Positions 1 to 6,865 of a DNA stretch of 50,376 bases are shown piece after piece. The notes under the pieces are model-generated. The model had not been told where the DNA came from and did not search any database. It saw only the letters and a list, made by a program, of their open reading frames with translations. Position 1 is the first letter of the stretch. Each line of letters begins with the position of its first letter. Made by a program: the position numbers and the translations under genes. The DNA comes from JARKQH01 sp964631605 (lineage in GTDB: Bacteria; Verrucomicrobiota; Verrucomicrobiia; Limisphaerales; UBA8199). The stretch spans positions 1-50,376 of the forward strand of contig CAZVYG010000029.1 of the NCBI GenBank assembly GCA_964631605.1, in the 5' to 3' direction.

Positions 1-173
1 CCCCAGTCGAAGTTGTTTTGCAGCGGGACGCTGATCAGGCTGGCGAGAGGATTCTGCGTGGCTTTTGCCAGGGCCTCGACTTTGGCTTTGTCGTCCTCGA
101 CTCCGACACTGTTTTGAGCGATCACGGCGCTGGCCGCGAACGTGCAGGCGAGCAGGAAGGCGTTGGTTTTCAC
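1..173 (-). CDS. Partial exported protein, MetA/neuromedin-U-like transporter family (N-terminus)
   Basis: Only the first 57 codons are present; the gene runs off the left edge of the window. It begins with GTG at 173 and shows a signal peptide (KTNAFLLACTFAASAVIAQ) followed by a short acidic stretch and then ATQNPLASLISVPLQNNFDW. That 'QNP-L-LISVP-QNN' signature is what I know from the outer-membrane-beta-barrel-like proteins often annotated as transporter or neuromedin U, relatives of the MetA/SphA group. It lies 41 bases behind the stop of another MetA/SphA-like gene on the same strand and so is probably the last or next-to-last gene of the surface operon that starts near 5546. Function in transport is a family-level guess; the product is almost certainly exported. 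Confidence 0.6.
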   Translation of the reverse strand, partial: MKTNAFLLACTFAASAVIAQNSVGVEDDKAKVEALAKATQNPLASLISVPLQNNFDW

Positions 174-213
174 GGTGTTTTGTTGCGGTTTTGCTTTCCT
201 GGATTGGGGACGG

Positions 214-1188
214 TTAGAACAAGAATCCGAGCTTCAACCAGACGAGGTCGCCCTTCATGCGTTTGTCCACGTCCAGTTCGGGCAGCCATTTAAGTTCGGC
301 CAGGAGCTGGGTCTTGCCCATCGGCCGGACGTAGGACAGGACCGGTCCGACGCCCATCGTCCGGCCCTTGAACTCACCGAGCAAGGCATCGGAGCCGCTG
401 TCACCGCTGAGCTGCTCGTAATAGAAGCCGTTGGCGCCGATGCCGATGACGCCTTTACCCAGGGGCAGATGTTGCGCGACGGTTAAGTCAAGGTGCAGCG
501 AGGTGCCGCTGGTGTAGTCCATGTCCTCGTTTTCCAGGTTGAAATCCACGCCCGTGTAGAGGCTGACTTCCGTGCCGATCTTACTGCTGAGCCAGCTCAT
601 CATGATGCCCGGCTCGAAGGTCCAGTAGTTCTTGCCAACGTTGGCGAGCTGGCCGACGTCATACTCGCCGGTGGGCAGATAGATGCCGAGGCGGGCGTCC
701 ACCTTGAGGTCGGGCGCGAGGTTGGTCCAGCCCAGCATGAAAGGATAGATCGTCAGGTCGCCGAAGCCGTTGGCGGTGTCGCGCGTCTGGCGCGCAACCG
801 GTTCCATCCCCGCCCCTGCCCGGATGCGCTGGGCCTGGCCTTCAACCTCCAGCCACACGTAAGGCACGGCCACGCCGAAGGCATAGCCGCCGCCCAGGAC
901 ATTCCACGGCGTCTGGTAAACGGCCAGCATGGTGTCGGCATACACCGTGGCGCTCACGTCGGAGGCGAGATAGCCGCCCAGCGGCAGTCGCCCGTTGGCG
1001 TCCACGCTGGCATCGTAGAAGGTGAAATAGTTGAGCACGGCCAGCCCGCCGGGCTTGCCGGGGAAAGCGTCAATAAAGGACGCCGCCGCGCCCGGCATAT
1101 AATGGGCGCTGCCGCCTTGTTCAGCCCGGCTCGTCGAGGCCAACGCCAGGGCGCACGCCGCGCAGATCGTCAGGCTCCTGGTTCTCAT
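214..1188 (-). CDS. MetA/SphA-family outer-membrane protein
   Basis: A 324-residue exported protein. The start chosen is the ATG at 1188 (MRTRSLTICAACALALAS), which puts a signal peptide directly at the N-terminus; an upstream ATG at 1251 would add 21 residues without a hydrophobic core. The mature part resembles the 'phenol MetA pathway' / SphA family: early AxSFIDAFPGKPG-LAVLNYFTFYDA, then VAVPYVWLEVEG, GFGDLTIYPFMLGW, LGIYLPTGEYD, WTFEPGIMMSWL and a C-terminal strand ending KLGFLF, a typical terminal beta-strand for outer-membrane barrels. Members are predicted porin-like proteins of hydrophobic-compound gene clusters, but substrates are rarely known. It follows a lipoprotein gene and precedes a second family member cut by the window edge, so the operon probably builds an envelope structure with two barrels. 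Confidence 0.75.
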   Translation of the reverse strand: MRTRSLTICAACALALASTSRAEQGGSAHYMPGAAASFIDAFPGKPGGLAVLNYFTFYDASVDANGRLPLGGYLASDVSATVYADTMLAVYQTPWNVLGGGYAFGVAVPYVWLEVEGQAQRIRAGAGMEPVARQTRDTANGFGDLTIYPFMLGWTNLAPDLKVDARLGIYLPTGEYDVGQLANVGKNYWTFEPGIMMSWLSSKIGTEVSLYTGVDFNLENEDMDYTSGTSLHLDLTVAQHLPLGKGVIGIGANGFYYEQLSGDSGSDALLGEFKGRTMGVGPVLSYVRPMGKTQLLAELKWLPELDVDKRMKGDLVWLKLGFLF

Positions 1189-1247
1189 GCCTTGGGTCTG
1201 TTTTGATTGGGGGGTTAACCGCCCGGCGCTCACTTCCATGCCGGGGC

Positions 1248-1859
1248 TCACTTTTTCTCAACCGTCAAGGCAATCATTTGGGTCACGCGGAAGGTCACCT
1301 TCTCGCCCACCCGGCGCTGATTCAGGTCCACATCCGGGCGCACGGGAAAGGTCTTGGTGCTGCCATCCTCAAAGCGCAGGGTGGCGGTACGATTCGTTCG
1401 ATCAATCGCGATGACGGTGCCGGTGACGCGCACGGTTTCGGCGACGACCCCGCCGGGTTGAGCCCCTTTGGGCGCCAGAACCACCACCGCCGCCGCGGCG
1501 TCGCGTTTAGGCTCACGCCCGCCGGCAAGGTAAACCACCAACTCCTCCGTCAGCGTGGCCTTGACCAGGTCGCCCACTTTGACCTGATCGAAGTTGATCG
1601 CGTCCGGCCCGACTTTCACGGGAAACTTTTTCCCGTCCGAGTCCAGCAGCGTCGCGGTGCGTTTGGCATAATCAATGGCTGTGACCCGGGCGCTCACCTC
1701 GCGGGTGTTGACAAAGACCCCGCCCGGCACGCCCGGCTGAACCGAGGCGGCCGAGGAATCTTGGGGGGGCGGCGGGGGGGTGGAGGAGCAGGAGGTCAGG
1801 GCAAGCATGGCGGCCGCCGAGAGGGTTGGCATTGTGAATTTGAAGATTACGGATTTCAT
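1248..1859 (-). CDS. Lipoprotein with an internally duplicated beta-rich domain
   Basis: A 203-residue lipoprotein. Residues 1-23 are a signal peptide ending in a lipobox (LALTSC, lipidated Cys24), followed by a proline run. Two copies of one domain follow, at about 55-110 and 143-199. Each starts with V-x-V-x-AID--xRTATL, carries an acidic turn with a 'K-FPV' strand (DGKKFPVKV, GSTKTFPVR), and ends with an 'xVGxxVxxxxTxxxxx(V/L)' strand (KVGDLVKATLTEELVVYL, RVGEKVTFRVTQMIALTV). The repeat resembles small OB-like domains such as DUF5666, but that is only a resemblance. It sits between the 805-residue surface protein and the MetA-like protein, 69 and 59 bases away, in the same orientation. A role in envelope assembly is inferred only from the context. 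Confidence 0.7.
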   Translation of the reverse strand: MKSVIFKFTMPTLSAAAMLALTSCSSTPPPPPQDSSAASVQPGVPGGVFVNTREVSARVTAIDYAKRTATLLDSDGKKFPVKVGPDAINFDQVKVGDLVKATLTEELVVYLAGGREPKRDAAAAVVVLAPKGAQPGGVVAETVRVTGTVIAIDRTNRTATLRFEDGSTKTFPVRPDVDLNQRRVGEKVTFRVTQMIALTVEKK

Positions 1860-1928
1860 AGCTCTTGTCGTTACAGGGATGGTTTCGTTTGTTTGTTTTA
1901 CGCGGTTGAAAAATGAACTTCGGGCCGG

Positions 1929-4346
1929 TCAACGCCGGCCGCGCCCGCCGCCGGAGCGCCCGCCGCCGGAGAAACTGGAGCGGGAGGTTCTGGAACTGCT
2001 GGATTGGTATTGGCTGGCGCGGGAGGCTTGCTGGTTGCCCCAGGAGCGGGCTTGCGCCTGCGATTCGAGGCTGGACTTGTTCTGGCTCCAACTGCTCGAG
2101 GTGGTGGAGGCGCTCGGCGAGGCCGCCCGTTGCTGCGAAGAAGAACCGCTCGAAGCCTGGCGGCTGGTGCTGGCACTGCTGTAGGAGCTGGACTGCGCCC
2201 TCGCACCGGAGGACTGCGGCTTGGAGGCGCTCTCCCAGCCGCTGCCTGAGTTTTGCGACCAGCTTCCGTCTGAATCTTTTTTGTAAACCGTTCCGTCCTT
2301 GGCGGCGTAAACGTCCCCCGACTGGGTTTTGCCAACGGCGCCCTGGCCGTATCGGGTGTCCCAGGCCACCATGCCGCTGCCCTCGCTGGTGCGTATCGCC
2401 CCGGCGCTGCCAGCGGCGCCCGAGACGTAGCCGCCCGACACGCCCTGGCCGGTCCTAGGATTGTAGGCCGCGCCGCGCCCGGCCGAGCCGTAGGCCGTGT
2501 TGACCTGCCCCCCGGCGGCCCGAGCGCCGGTATAGGGATTGTAGGCGGCGCCCTGTCTGGCGCTGCCGTAGGGGGTGCTCACCGCCCGCCCCGCCGCCGA
2601 AGTGCCCGTGTAAGGATTGTAGGCGGCTCCGCGCGCGGCGCTGCCGTAGGGGCCGTAGGCGTAGCTCGAACGCGCGTACGTGCCGGTGTAAGGATTGTAG
2701 GAGGCCGTCCGCCCCGCCCCGCCATACGGACCATAGACATGCGCCGAGGCATAGTAGCCGCCGCCGCCGTAGTGATAGACCGCGCCGCAGCCGTAGGAGT
2801 AATGACACGGAGGCGGATAATACCAGTAGTCGTCGTGGTCGTCGGCTATGGCTGCCCCCACCAACATGCCCATCCCAAACATCAGTACGCCTGTGGCGGC
2901 CACGTATTCTCCGCTGTAACCCGAGGTCTGGCTGTAAACCACCGTGGTGGGCGTCGCGCTCTGAACCGTCACGTAGGTGACGTTGTAATTCGGGTTGGAG
3001 GGCGGGATGGTGTAGATGGCTGCGGGCACGCTGGTACAAAAGGACCACGGCCCCGTCGCGCTCGGGGCGGAATACCAGACCCCCCCGTAACACCAATAAT
3101 AACCCCCGTTGACCAGAAACACCTGGTTGGGCGTGTTCACCGCATACTGAACGGTGGTGCTGGGGATGGTGACGAACTGCGGCGCGCCGGTGTAGGTGAT
3201 GTTGACCGTCACGTTGGTGAGGCTGACGGTGGTGGTCGAGGGTATGGACGCCAGCAGCACCGCATCCTTGGCCTCGCGGGTCCCCGGCACGGACGCTTTG
3301 ACGAACGCGGCCGGATCCTTGTCGGGAATCCGGGCGAAGTCCGCCGGCAAATCCTTGCTGGCGGCGGACCACGGCCCCTCGAGGCCTGGAGCGCGGAACC
3401 AACGGCCCGCCACCAGGAAGTAGAACTTCGCGTCGCTGCTACTCCGGAAGACGATCGAGTCGGTGTTTTTCACCTGCTTCAGACTCGTGCCCGGGATGGA
3501 ACGATATTTCGGCTCGCCTTCGGTGACGATCAATTCCGCCGGCTGGGTGGTCACAAAAACAGTGGGGGTGACCTTGGGTTGATGGCCGGGCAGGTGGGCC
3601 CGAACCTCCGCCCAATTCTCGGTGGCGGGCAAGGTCCAGAACGAAGTCGGCAGGCTCGTGGCGGCGGTCCAGGGCCCTTTGACGTCAGAGGCCACCAGCC
3701 AGTTGTCGCCGTTCAAGAGATAATACTGCCGCACGGCGGTGTCGTACAGGACATCCCAGTTGGTGTTCAGCGCGAAGGATAGGTCCGTCCGGTTTGTCTC
3801 GACGGGTTTGAACCGCGGCTCACCCATGAACATGACCAGGATGGCCGGCCGCGCGCTGTAGAAGATGGTGGGGGGATCCAGATTCACCTCGACCGGCGGC
3901 TGGGTGGGGTGTTGCGTCTCATCAAGGTAGGCCAGCACCCGGTCCAGCGAAAGCGTCAGGGCCTGGCCGGGCGGCTTGAGTTCATCCACGGCGCGGCGCA
4001 GCGCGGCCAACTCGGAGTCGGAACAGTTGGGAAAGCGAAGCTCCCGCTGCGTCGGCACCAACGCCACGATGCGCGCCGCGTGGTCGGTAACCGTCACCGC
4101 GTCAATTTCCGCCACGCCGAACTTTTCCTGTTTCAAGACGCCTTTGACGGCGATGGCGCAGCGGAAATGGAGGTTCGTATAGCCGTTCCAGTAATCCACC
4201 TGTGGTTGATAGACGGTGAGTTGCTTCTTGTCCTGCTTGAACACACGCGGCCAGCCGGGATCGGCCGGTTGGGCCGAAGCCGGCAGGGCGGCAGCCAGCA
4301 GCGCCAGGGCGGCGCCCAGGATCATCACGTTGGATTTGGTTTTCAT
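1929..4346 (-). CDS. Large exported repeat-rich surface protein (carbohydrate-binding family V/XII-like)
   Basis: An 805-residue protein with a clean signal peptide (cut near LPASAQP, residue 26). Three copies of a module with the pattern (F/Y)-x-L--G--W--A----GPW------LP lie at about residues 208-235, 308-335 and 408-445; each GPW (224, 324 and 432) is followed by an LP or VP. A hydrophobic glycine-rich segment at about 481-501 (MFGMGMLVGAAIAD) could be a membrane segment, followed by a Tyr/His/Gly stretch and then four or five repeats of the AAYNPYTG type (about 549-630). The last 100 residues are Ser/Gln/Arg-rich and probably disordered. Similar proteins are annotated 'carbohydrate-binding family V/XII' in other bacteria, which I recall but cannot test here. 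No catalytic motif is visible. It is the largest product of the kinase/regulator cluster and a likely cell-surface or adhesive component. Confidence 0.7.
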   Translation of the reverse strand: MKTKSNVMILGAALALLAAALPASAQPADPGWPRVFKQDKKQLTVYQPQVDYWNGYTNLHFRCAIAVKGVLKQEKFGVAEIDAVTVTDHAARIVALVPTQRELRFPNCSDSELAALRRAVDELKPPGQALTLSLDRVLAYLDETQHPTQPPVEVNLDPPTIFYSARPAILVMFMGEPRFKPVETNRTDLSFALNTNWDVLYDTAVRQYYLLNGDNWLVASDVKGPWTAATSLPTSFWTLPATENWAEVRAHLPGHQPKVTPTVFVTTQPAELIVTEGEPKYRSIPGTSLKQVKNTDSIVFRSSSDAKFYFLVAGRWFRAPGLEGPWSAASKDLPADFARIPDKDPAAFVKASVPGTREAKDAVLLASIPSTTTVSLTNVTVNITYTGAPQFVTIPSTTVQYAVNTPNQVFLVNGGYYWCYGGVWYSAPSATGPWSFCTSVPAAIYTIPPSNPNYNVTYVTVQSATPTTVVYSQTSGYSGEYVAATGVLMFGMGMLVGAAIADDHDDYWYYPPPCHYSYGCGAVYHYGGGGYYASAHVYGPYGGAGRTASYNPYTGTYARSSYAYGPYGSAARGAAYNPYTGTSAAGRAVSTPYGSARQGAAYNPYTGARAAGGQVNTAYGSAGRGAAYNPRTGQGVSGGYVSGAAGSAGAIRTSEGSGMVAWDTRYGQGAVGKTQSGDVYAAKDGTVYKKDSDGSWSQNSGSGWESASKPQSSGARAQSSSYSSASTSRQASSGSSSQQRAASPSASTTSSSWSQNKSSLESQAQARSWGNQQASRASQYQSSSSRTSRSSFSGGGRSGGGRGRR

Positions 4347-4386
4347 GCTTTTTTAAGGGGTTCGGGCGCCCGTGGGCGGCCCAATG

Positions 4387-5136
4387 TCAATTGATTTTAC
4401 GATAACCCGAGTTCTCCACCTTCACCGTGAGTTTCCTGGCCGGAGCATTGAGCGTGATGCTGTCGGGGTAGGTGGCGCCGCCGGCCAGCGTGCCCATGCG
4501 GGCCTGGAGGTCCACCGCATCCTCGGCGCTGTCCAGGTGGGTCTTGACGGTGAGCCCGAGCAGCCGGTTGCTCGTTAGGTCCACTTCCACGCCCAGGTTG
4601 TCGCCGGGCTTGAGGTAATCGCGGAAGTTCAGGCGCGCGCGCCGGCCGGGTTCCAGGATGTCCAGCGAGACTTTGCCCTGATCCTTGGCCGCCTGGATGA
4701 GCGCCGCTGAGGGCGGCACGTAGCTCTTGACCAAAGCCACGGCCTCCTTCATGTAGTCGGTCAACTCTTCCTGCTTCGCCTCGGCGATGCGGCCGCGCAG
4801 GCCGCGTTTCTTCTTGGCGGGCGGGGGGGTGGTGAGCGGCACCTTTTGCACCCCGCCGTCGGCGCCGTAATAGCAGCGGTTCATCTGGCGGGATTTTTCC
4901 TCGCCTTTGAGGCTGATGACCGTGGTCTCGACCCACTCGTATTGTTTGAGGACGGCCTGGCTGGCGGCCAGGGAGGCCTTCAACATGGCCGCGCGTTCGG
5001 CGGCGGAGGGTTGCTGGGCGAGGGCGGGCAGCGCAAGCAGGGCGAGGCCAAGGAGGGTGCAGCAGAGCCGGGTTTCCACAGGAAGGTGGTTTCTGGCGGA
5101 GGCGGAGCCCATTGAGTTTCGAGGTTGCGTTTTCAT
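4387..5136 (-). CDS. Exported protein of unknown function, DUF2092-like size
   Basis: A 249-residue exported protein starting at the ATG at 5136 (MKTQPRNSMGSASARN); a longer reading frame to 5538 exists but overlaps the receiver gene and lacks sense upstream. The signal peptide core is LCCTLLGLALLALPALAQQ. The mature part begins with a helical stretch (AAMLKASLAASQAVLKQYEWVET) and continues with a charged, beta-rich domain (TTVISLKGEEKS, LNFRDYLKPGDNLGVEVD, LLGLTVKT, LTVKVENSGYRKIN). The first bases overlap the stop codon of the upstream receiver gene by four (ATGA), which implies translational coupling with it. I do not recognise the family with certainty. Context suggests an outer-membrane-associated or periplasmic partner of the surface protein downstream. 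Confidence 0.7.
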   Translation of the reverse strand: MKTQPRNSMGSASARNHLPVETRLCCTLLGLALLALPALAQQPSAAERAAMLKASLAASQAVLKQYEWVETTVISLKGEEKSRQMNRCYYGADGGVQKVPLTTPPPAKKKRGLRGRIAEAKQEELTDYMKEAVALVKSYVPPSAALIQAAKDQGKVSLDILEPGRRARLNFRDYLKPGDNLGVEVDLTSNRLLGLTVKTHLDSAEDAVDLQARMGTLAGGATYPDSITLNAPARKLTVKVENSGYRKIN

Positions 5137-5546
5137 GATTGCACGGAACGGGTTGAGTGCGGCTGGCGGACGGCGCGCCGGATGGCTTCCAACACGTGTT
5201 CCCCGGGTTCGGTTTTGCGAAAGTAGCCCGCGCAGCCAGCCGCCAGCGCCGCGGCGCGGAGTTCCGGCTCGTCGTGGGCGGTGATGAAAACGATCGGCGT
5301 GGCATCCCTGACCGCGGCGAGGCGACGGCACAATTCCAGCCCCGACATGCCTTCCAACTGAATGTCGAGCACCAGGCAATCGAACCGCGGGCGCTTGGTG
5401 TCCTCGAGCAAAGCCTCGGCCGAGGTATAGCAGACGGCCTGAAATCCAACCGTACGGAGCAATCGGCTGAAGGAGCGACCGACACTTTCGTCGTCGTCCA
5501 CGACGGCTACGTAAATGACATCTCTGCCGGGAGTACACGGCTGCAC
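5133..5546 (-). CDS. Stand-alone response-regulator receiver (CheY-like)
   Basis: A 137-residue single receiver domain, starting with GTG at 5546. The conserved residues are all visible: the acidic pair in VAVVDDDES, the phospho-acceptor Asp in LVLDIQLEGMSG, the Thr in VFITAHDEP and the Lys in YFRKTEP. There is no output domain, so it either passes phosphate onward or works by protein contact. It lies downstream of the LuxR-type regulator and kinase on the same strand, separated from the former by a palindromic heptamer array (5616-5698), and its stop overlaps the start of the exported protein at 5136. The simplest reading is that the kinase at 6863-8578 signals to both regulators, but the pairing is inferred from position only. 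Confidence 0.9.
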   Translation of the reverse strand: MQPCTPGRDVIYVAVVDDDESVGRSFSRLLRTVGFQAVCYTSAEALLEDTKRPRFDCLVLDIQLEGMSGLELCRRLAAVRDATPIVFITAHDEPELRAAALAAGCAGYFRKTEPGEHVLEAIRRAVRQPHSTRSVQS

Positions 5547-5615
5547 CCAGGCAGTCTCGCAGGAAAAAGAGGGTGCGCCTACTGCCCTTTGGGGAAGGTC
5601 GGTGGAGGGGAAAAA

Positions 5616-5698
5616 TAACCAGTGATCAGTGATCAGTCATCAGGGGTCAGCGTCCGGTTACTGATGACCGATCACTCTTCACCGGTTACTGAACACTG
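5616..5698. repeat. Palindromic heptamer-repeat array without a gene
   Basis: Five consecutive 7-base units of the type T-R-A-T-C-A-G occupy 5616-5650; after a 3-base hinge (5651-5653) six units in the opposite orientation (CTGATGA / CCGGTTA type) occupy 5654-5695. The two arms are imperfect reverse complements of each other: TCATCAG (5637-5643) pairs exactly with CTGATGA (5661-5667), and TAACC(A/G)G units close the stem. The array begins six bases behind the stop codon of the LuxR-type gene at 5704, on the transcribed side. The same heptamer family flanks the four-helix-bundle gene at 6355-6865. It could act as a hairpin after the LuxR gene or be a solo copy of a mobile element. Confidence 0.8.
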
Positions 5699-5703
5699 TT
5701 GCC

Positions 5704-6330
5704 TCAGAACCCCGCCTCCTGCACCAGGCGCGTCAGTTCCGCCACGGAACGCACCCCCAGCTTGGTGGTGATGCCGGTGCGGTGGAGTTTGACCGTTCGC
5801 TCGTGAATGCCGAGCTCGGCGGCGATCTGTTTGTTGAGTTTGCCCTGGACCACATGCCGGAGAACTTCGCGTTCGCGGTCGGTCAGCAGCGCGAAGGGCT
5901 GGCGCAACGCCGCCAGGCGCGCCCGCTCCGCCCGCTGCTGTTCGTCGCGGGCGAGGGCGCGCTTCACGGCGGCGACCAGCTCGGCCTTGGGGGCGAGCTT
6001 GGTGAGAAAATCCTCCGCGCCGCCGCGCATGGCGCGGACCGTGGTGGGGATGTCGCCGTGACCCGTCACGAAGATCACCGGCAACGGGCTGCCGGCCTTT
6101 TGCAGCGCCGCCTGCAAGGCCATCCCGTCCATGCCCGGCATGCACAGGTCCAGGATGACACACCCGGCCAAGTCGGGCTTGAGCATCGCCAGAAATTCGG
6201 CCGCGGAGTTGCAGCAGACCACGCGGAAACCCGAGGCGCGCAGCAACCGCGCGGTGGCGCGCAGGAAGGACACGTCGTCATCCACCAGGAAGACGGTCGG
6301 CTCGGATGGCTGGTTGCTCGGGGGCGGCAT
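5704..6330 (-). CDS. FixJ/NarL-type two-component response regulator
   Basis: A 208-residue regulator. The receiver domain (about 12-125) has the acidic pair in VFLVDDDVS, phospho-acceptor Asp in VILDLCMPGMDG, Thr in IFVTGHGD and the switch Lys in DFLTKLAPKAE; the last is 'TKLAP' rather than the usual 'TKP', slightly unusual. A LuxR-type helix-turn-helix follows (about 143-205: LTDREREVLRHVVQGKLNKQ, then IAAELGIHERTVKLHRTGIT). The pattern GHGDIPTTVRAMRGGAEDFL is characteristic of the FixJ branch, which usually pairs with PAS-type kinases such as FixL. The GAF-PAS kinase gene is upstream on the same strand, interrupted by the heptamer element at 6355-6865. The start ATG at 6330 lacks a clear Shine-Dalgarno site. 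Confidence 0.92.
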   Translation of the reverse strand: MPPPSNQPSEPTVFLVDDDVSFLRATARLLRASGFRVVCCNSAAEFLAMLKPDLAGCVILDLCMPGMDGMALQAALQKAGSPLPVIFVTGHGDIPTTVRAMRGGAEDFLTKLAPKAELVAAVKRALARDEQQRAERARLAALRQPFALLTDREREVLRHVVQGKLNKQIAAELGIHERTVKLHRTGITTKLGVRSVAELTRLVQEAGF

Positions 6331-6354
6331 CGCAAGGGCGAGGGGTGTTCTTAG

Positions 6355-6424
6355 TAATCGGTAATCAGTAATCGGTAATCAGTAATCGGTAGTCAGTAAT
6401 CAGTGGTCAGTGTTCAGTGATCAG
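6355..6424. repeat. Heptamer array, left arm (TAATCAG orientation)
   Basis: Ten uninterrupted 7-base units from 6355 to 6424. The first seven alternate mainly between TAATCGG and TAATCAG; the last three drift to TGGTCAG, TGTTCAG and TGATCAG. The phase never slips. This array is the mirror image of the one at 6768-6865, so the pair makes long inverted repeats around the four-helix-bundle gene fragment. The stop codon of that fragment (6414-6416, minus strand) lies inside the array. It is also 24 bases upstream of the LuxR-type regulator's start and may therefore sit in its leader. Confidence 0.9.
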
Positions 6425-6464
6425 GCATCGGCGGGTGAGGCAAAATACTTTGTGCTCCCACAGC

Positions 6465-6519
6465 GCGCGCCGCGCGGCGCAATTGGTCCGTCAACGAATA
6501 CATCTCCTCCTTGGGGAAC
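6465..6519 (+). repeat. 55-bp exact copy left of the N gap
   Basis: Identical to 6620-6674. It lies immediately against the 100-N gap. It is most simply the overlap of two contigs that a scaffolder failed to merge. Confidence 0.9.
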
Positions 6520-6619
6520 NNNNNNNNNNNNNNNNNNNNNNNNNNNNNNNNNNNNNNNNNNNNNNNNNNNNNNNNNNNNNNNNNNNNNNNNNNNNNNNNN
6601 NNNNNNNNNNNNNNNNNNN
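6520..6619. other. Assembly gap of exactly 100 N
   Basis: A run of exactly 100 undetermined bases, the conventional placeholder for a gap of unknown size. Because its flanks are identical over 55 bases, the true gap is probably zero or negative and the frame across it should be read with one copy of the flank removed. Confidence 0.98.
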
Positions 6620-6674
6620 GCGCGCCGCGCGGCGCAATTGGTCCGTCAACGAATACATCTCCTCCTTGGGGAAC
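6620..6674 (+). repeat. 55-bp exact copy right of the N gap
   Basis: Identical to 6465-6519. It encodes, on the minus strand, the end of the readable four-helix-bundle domain (FPKEEMYSLTDQLRRAAR). Confidence 0.9.
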
Positions 6675-6767
6675 GCCTTTGACAGCCTGAATACCAAACG
6701 AGAAACTTCCCGCGCCTTCTGATACACGCGCAGGTCTTTGAAACTTTTCGCGTAGTATGTCGTCATC

Positions 6768-6865
6768 CTGATCACCGATCCCTGCTTACTGGTTACTGTT
6801 TACTGATCACTGCTTACCGATCACTGCTTACTGATCACTGATCACCGACCACTGCTTACTGATTA
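6768..6865. repeat. Heptamer array, right arm (CTGATTA orientation)
   Basis: Fourteen uninterrupted 7-base units from 6768 to 6865 with consensus C-T-G-(A/C)-T-(T/C)-A, the reverse complement of the left arm at 6355-6424. Variants include CTGGTTA, CTGTTTA and CCGACCA. The array touches coding sequence at both ends: the four-helix-bundle start ATG at 6766 is adjacent, and the last unit supplies the TAA stop codon (6863-6865) of the histidine kinase gene. Its mirror orientation to the left arm is direct evidence for an inverted-repeat element. Confidence 0.9.

Larger units (their letters stand above)
6414..6775 (-). pseudogene. Truncated S23-type four-helix-bundle protein (interrupted by an artificial gap)
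   Basis: The N-terminal half reads MTTYYAKSFKDLRVYQKARE, then VSRLVFRLSKAFPKEEMYSL and TDQLRRAAR, a clear member of the four-helix-bundle family known from 23S rRNA intervening sequences and related to the Avd accessory protein of diversity-generating retroelements. The assembly is broken by 100 N at 6520-6619. The 55 bases on each side of the gap (6465-6519 and 6620-6674) are identical. If the two copies are merged, the frame continues as RRAARAVGAQ, just as the family consensus (RRAA-S-GA-IAEG) would, but then diverges after Gln and ends at a TGA inside the left heptamer array, giving about 68 residues instead of about 120. The start could be ATG 6775 or 6766; both abut the right array. Confidence is for the family call, not for function. 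Confidence 0.8.

Noticed and set aside
2739..3782. 347-codon open frame opposite the large surface protein gene
   Set aside because: Gly/Arg-rich shadow of a clear signal-peptide protein.
6414..6775. A diversity-generating retroelement built around the Avd-like gene
   Set aside because: No reverse transcriptase, template repeat or variable repeat is visible in the window; only the distant family relation remains.
6355..6865. Heptamer arrays as a CRISPR array
   Set aside because: Units are 7 bases with no spacers, and no cas gene is nearby.
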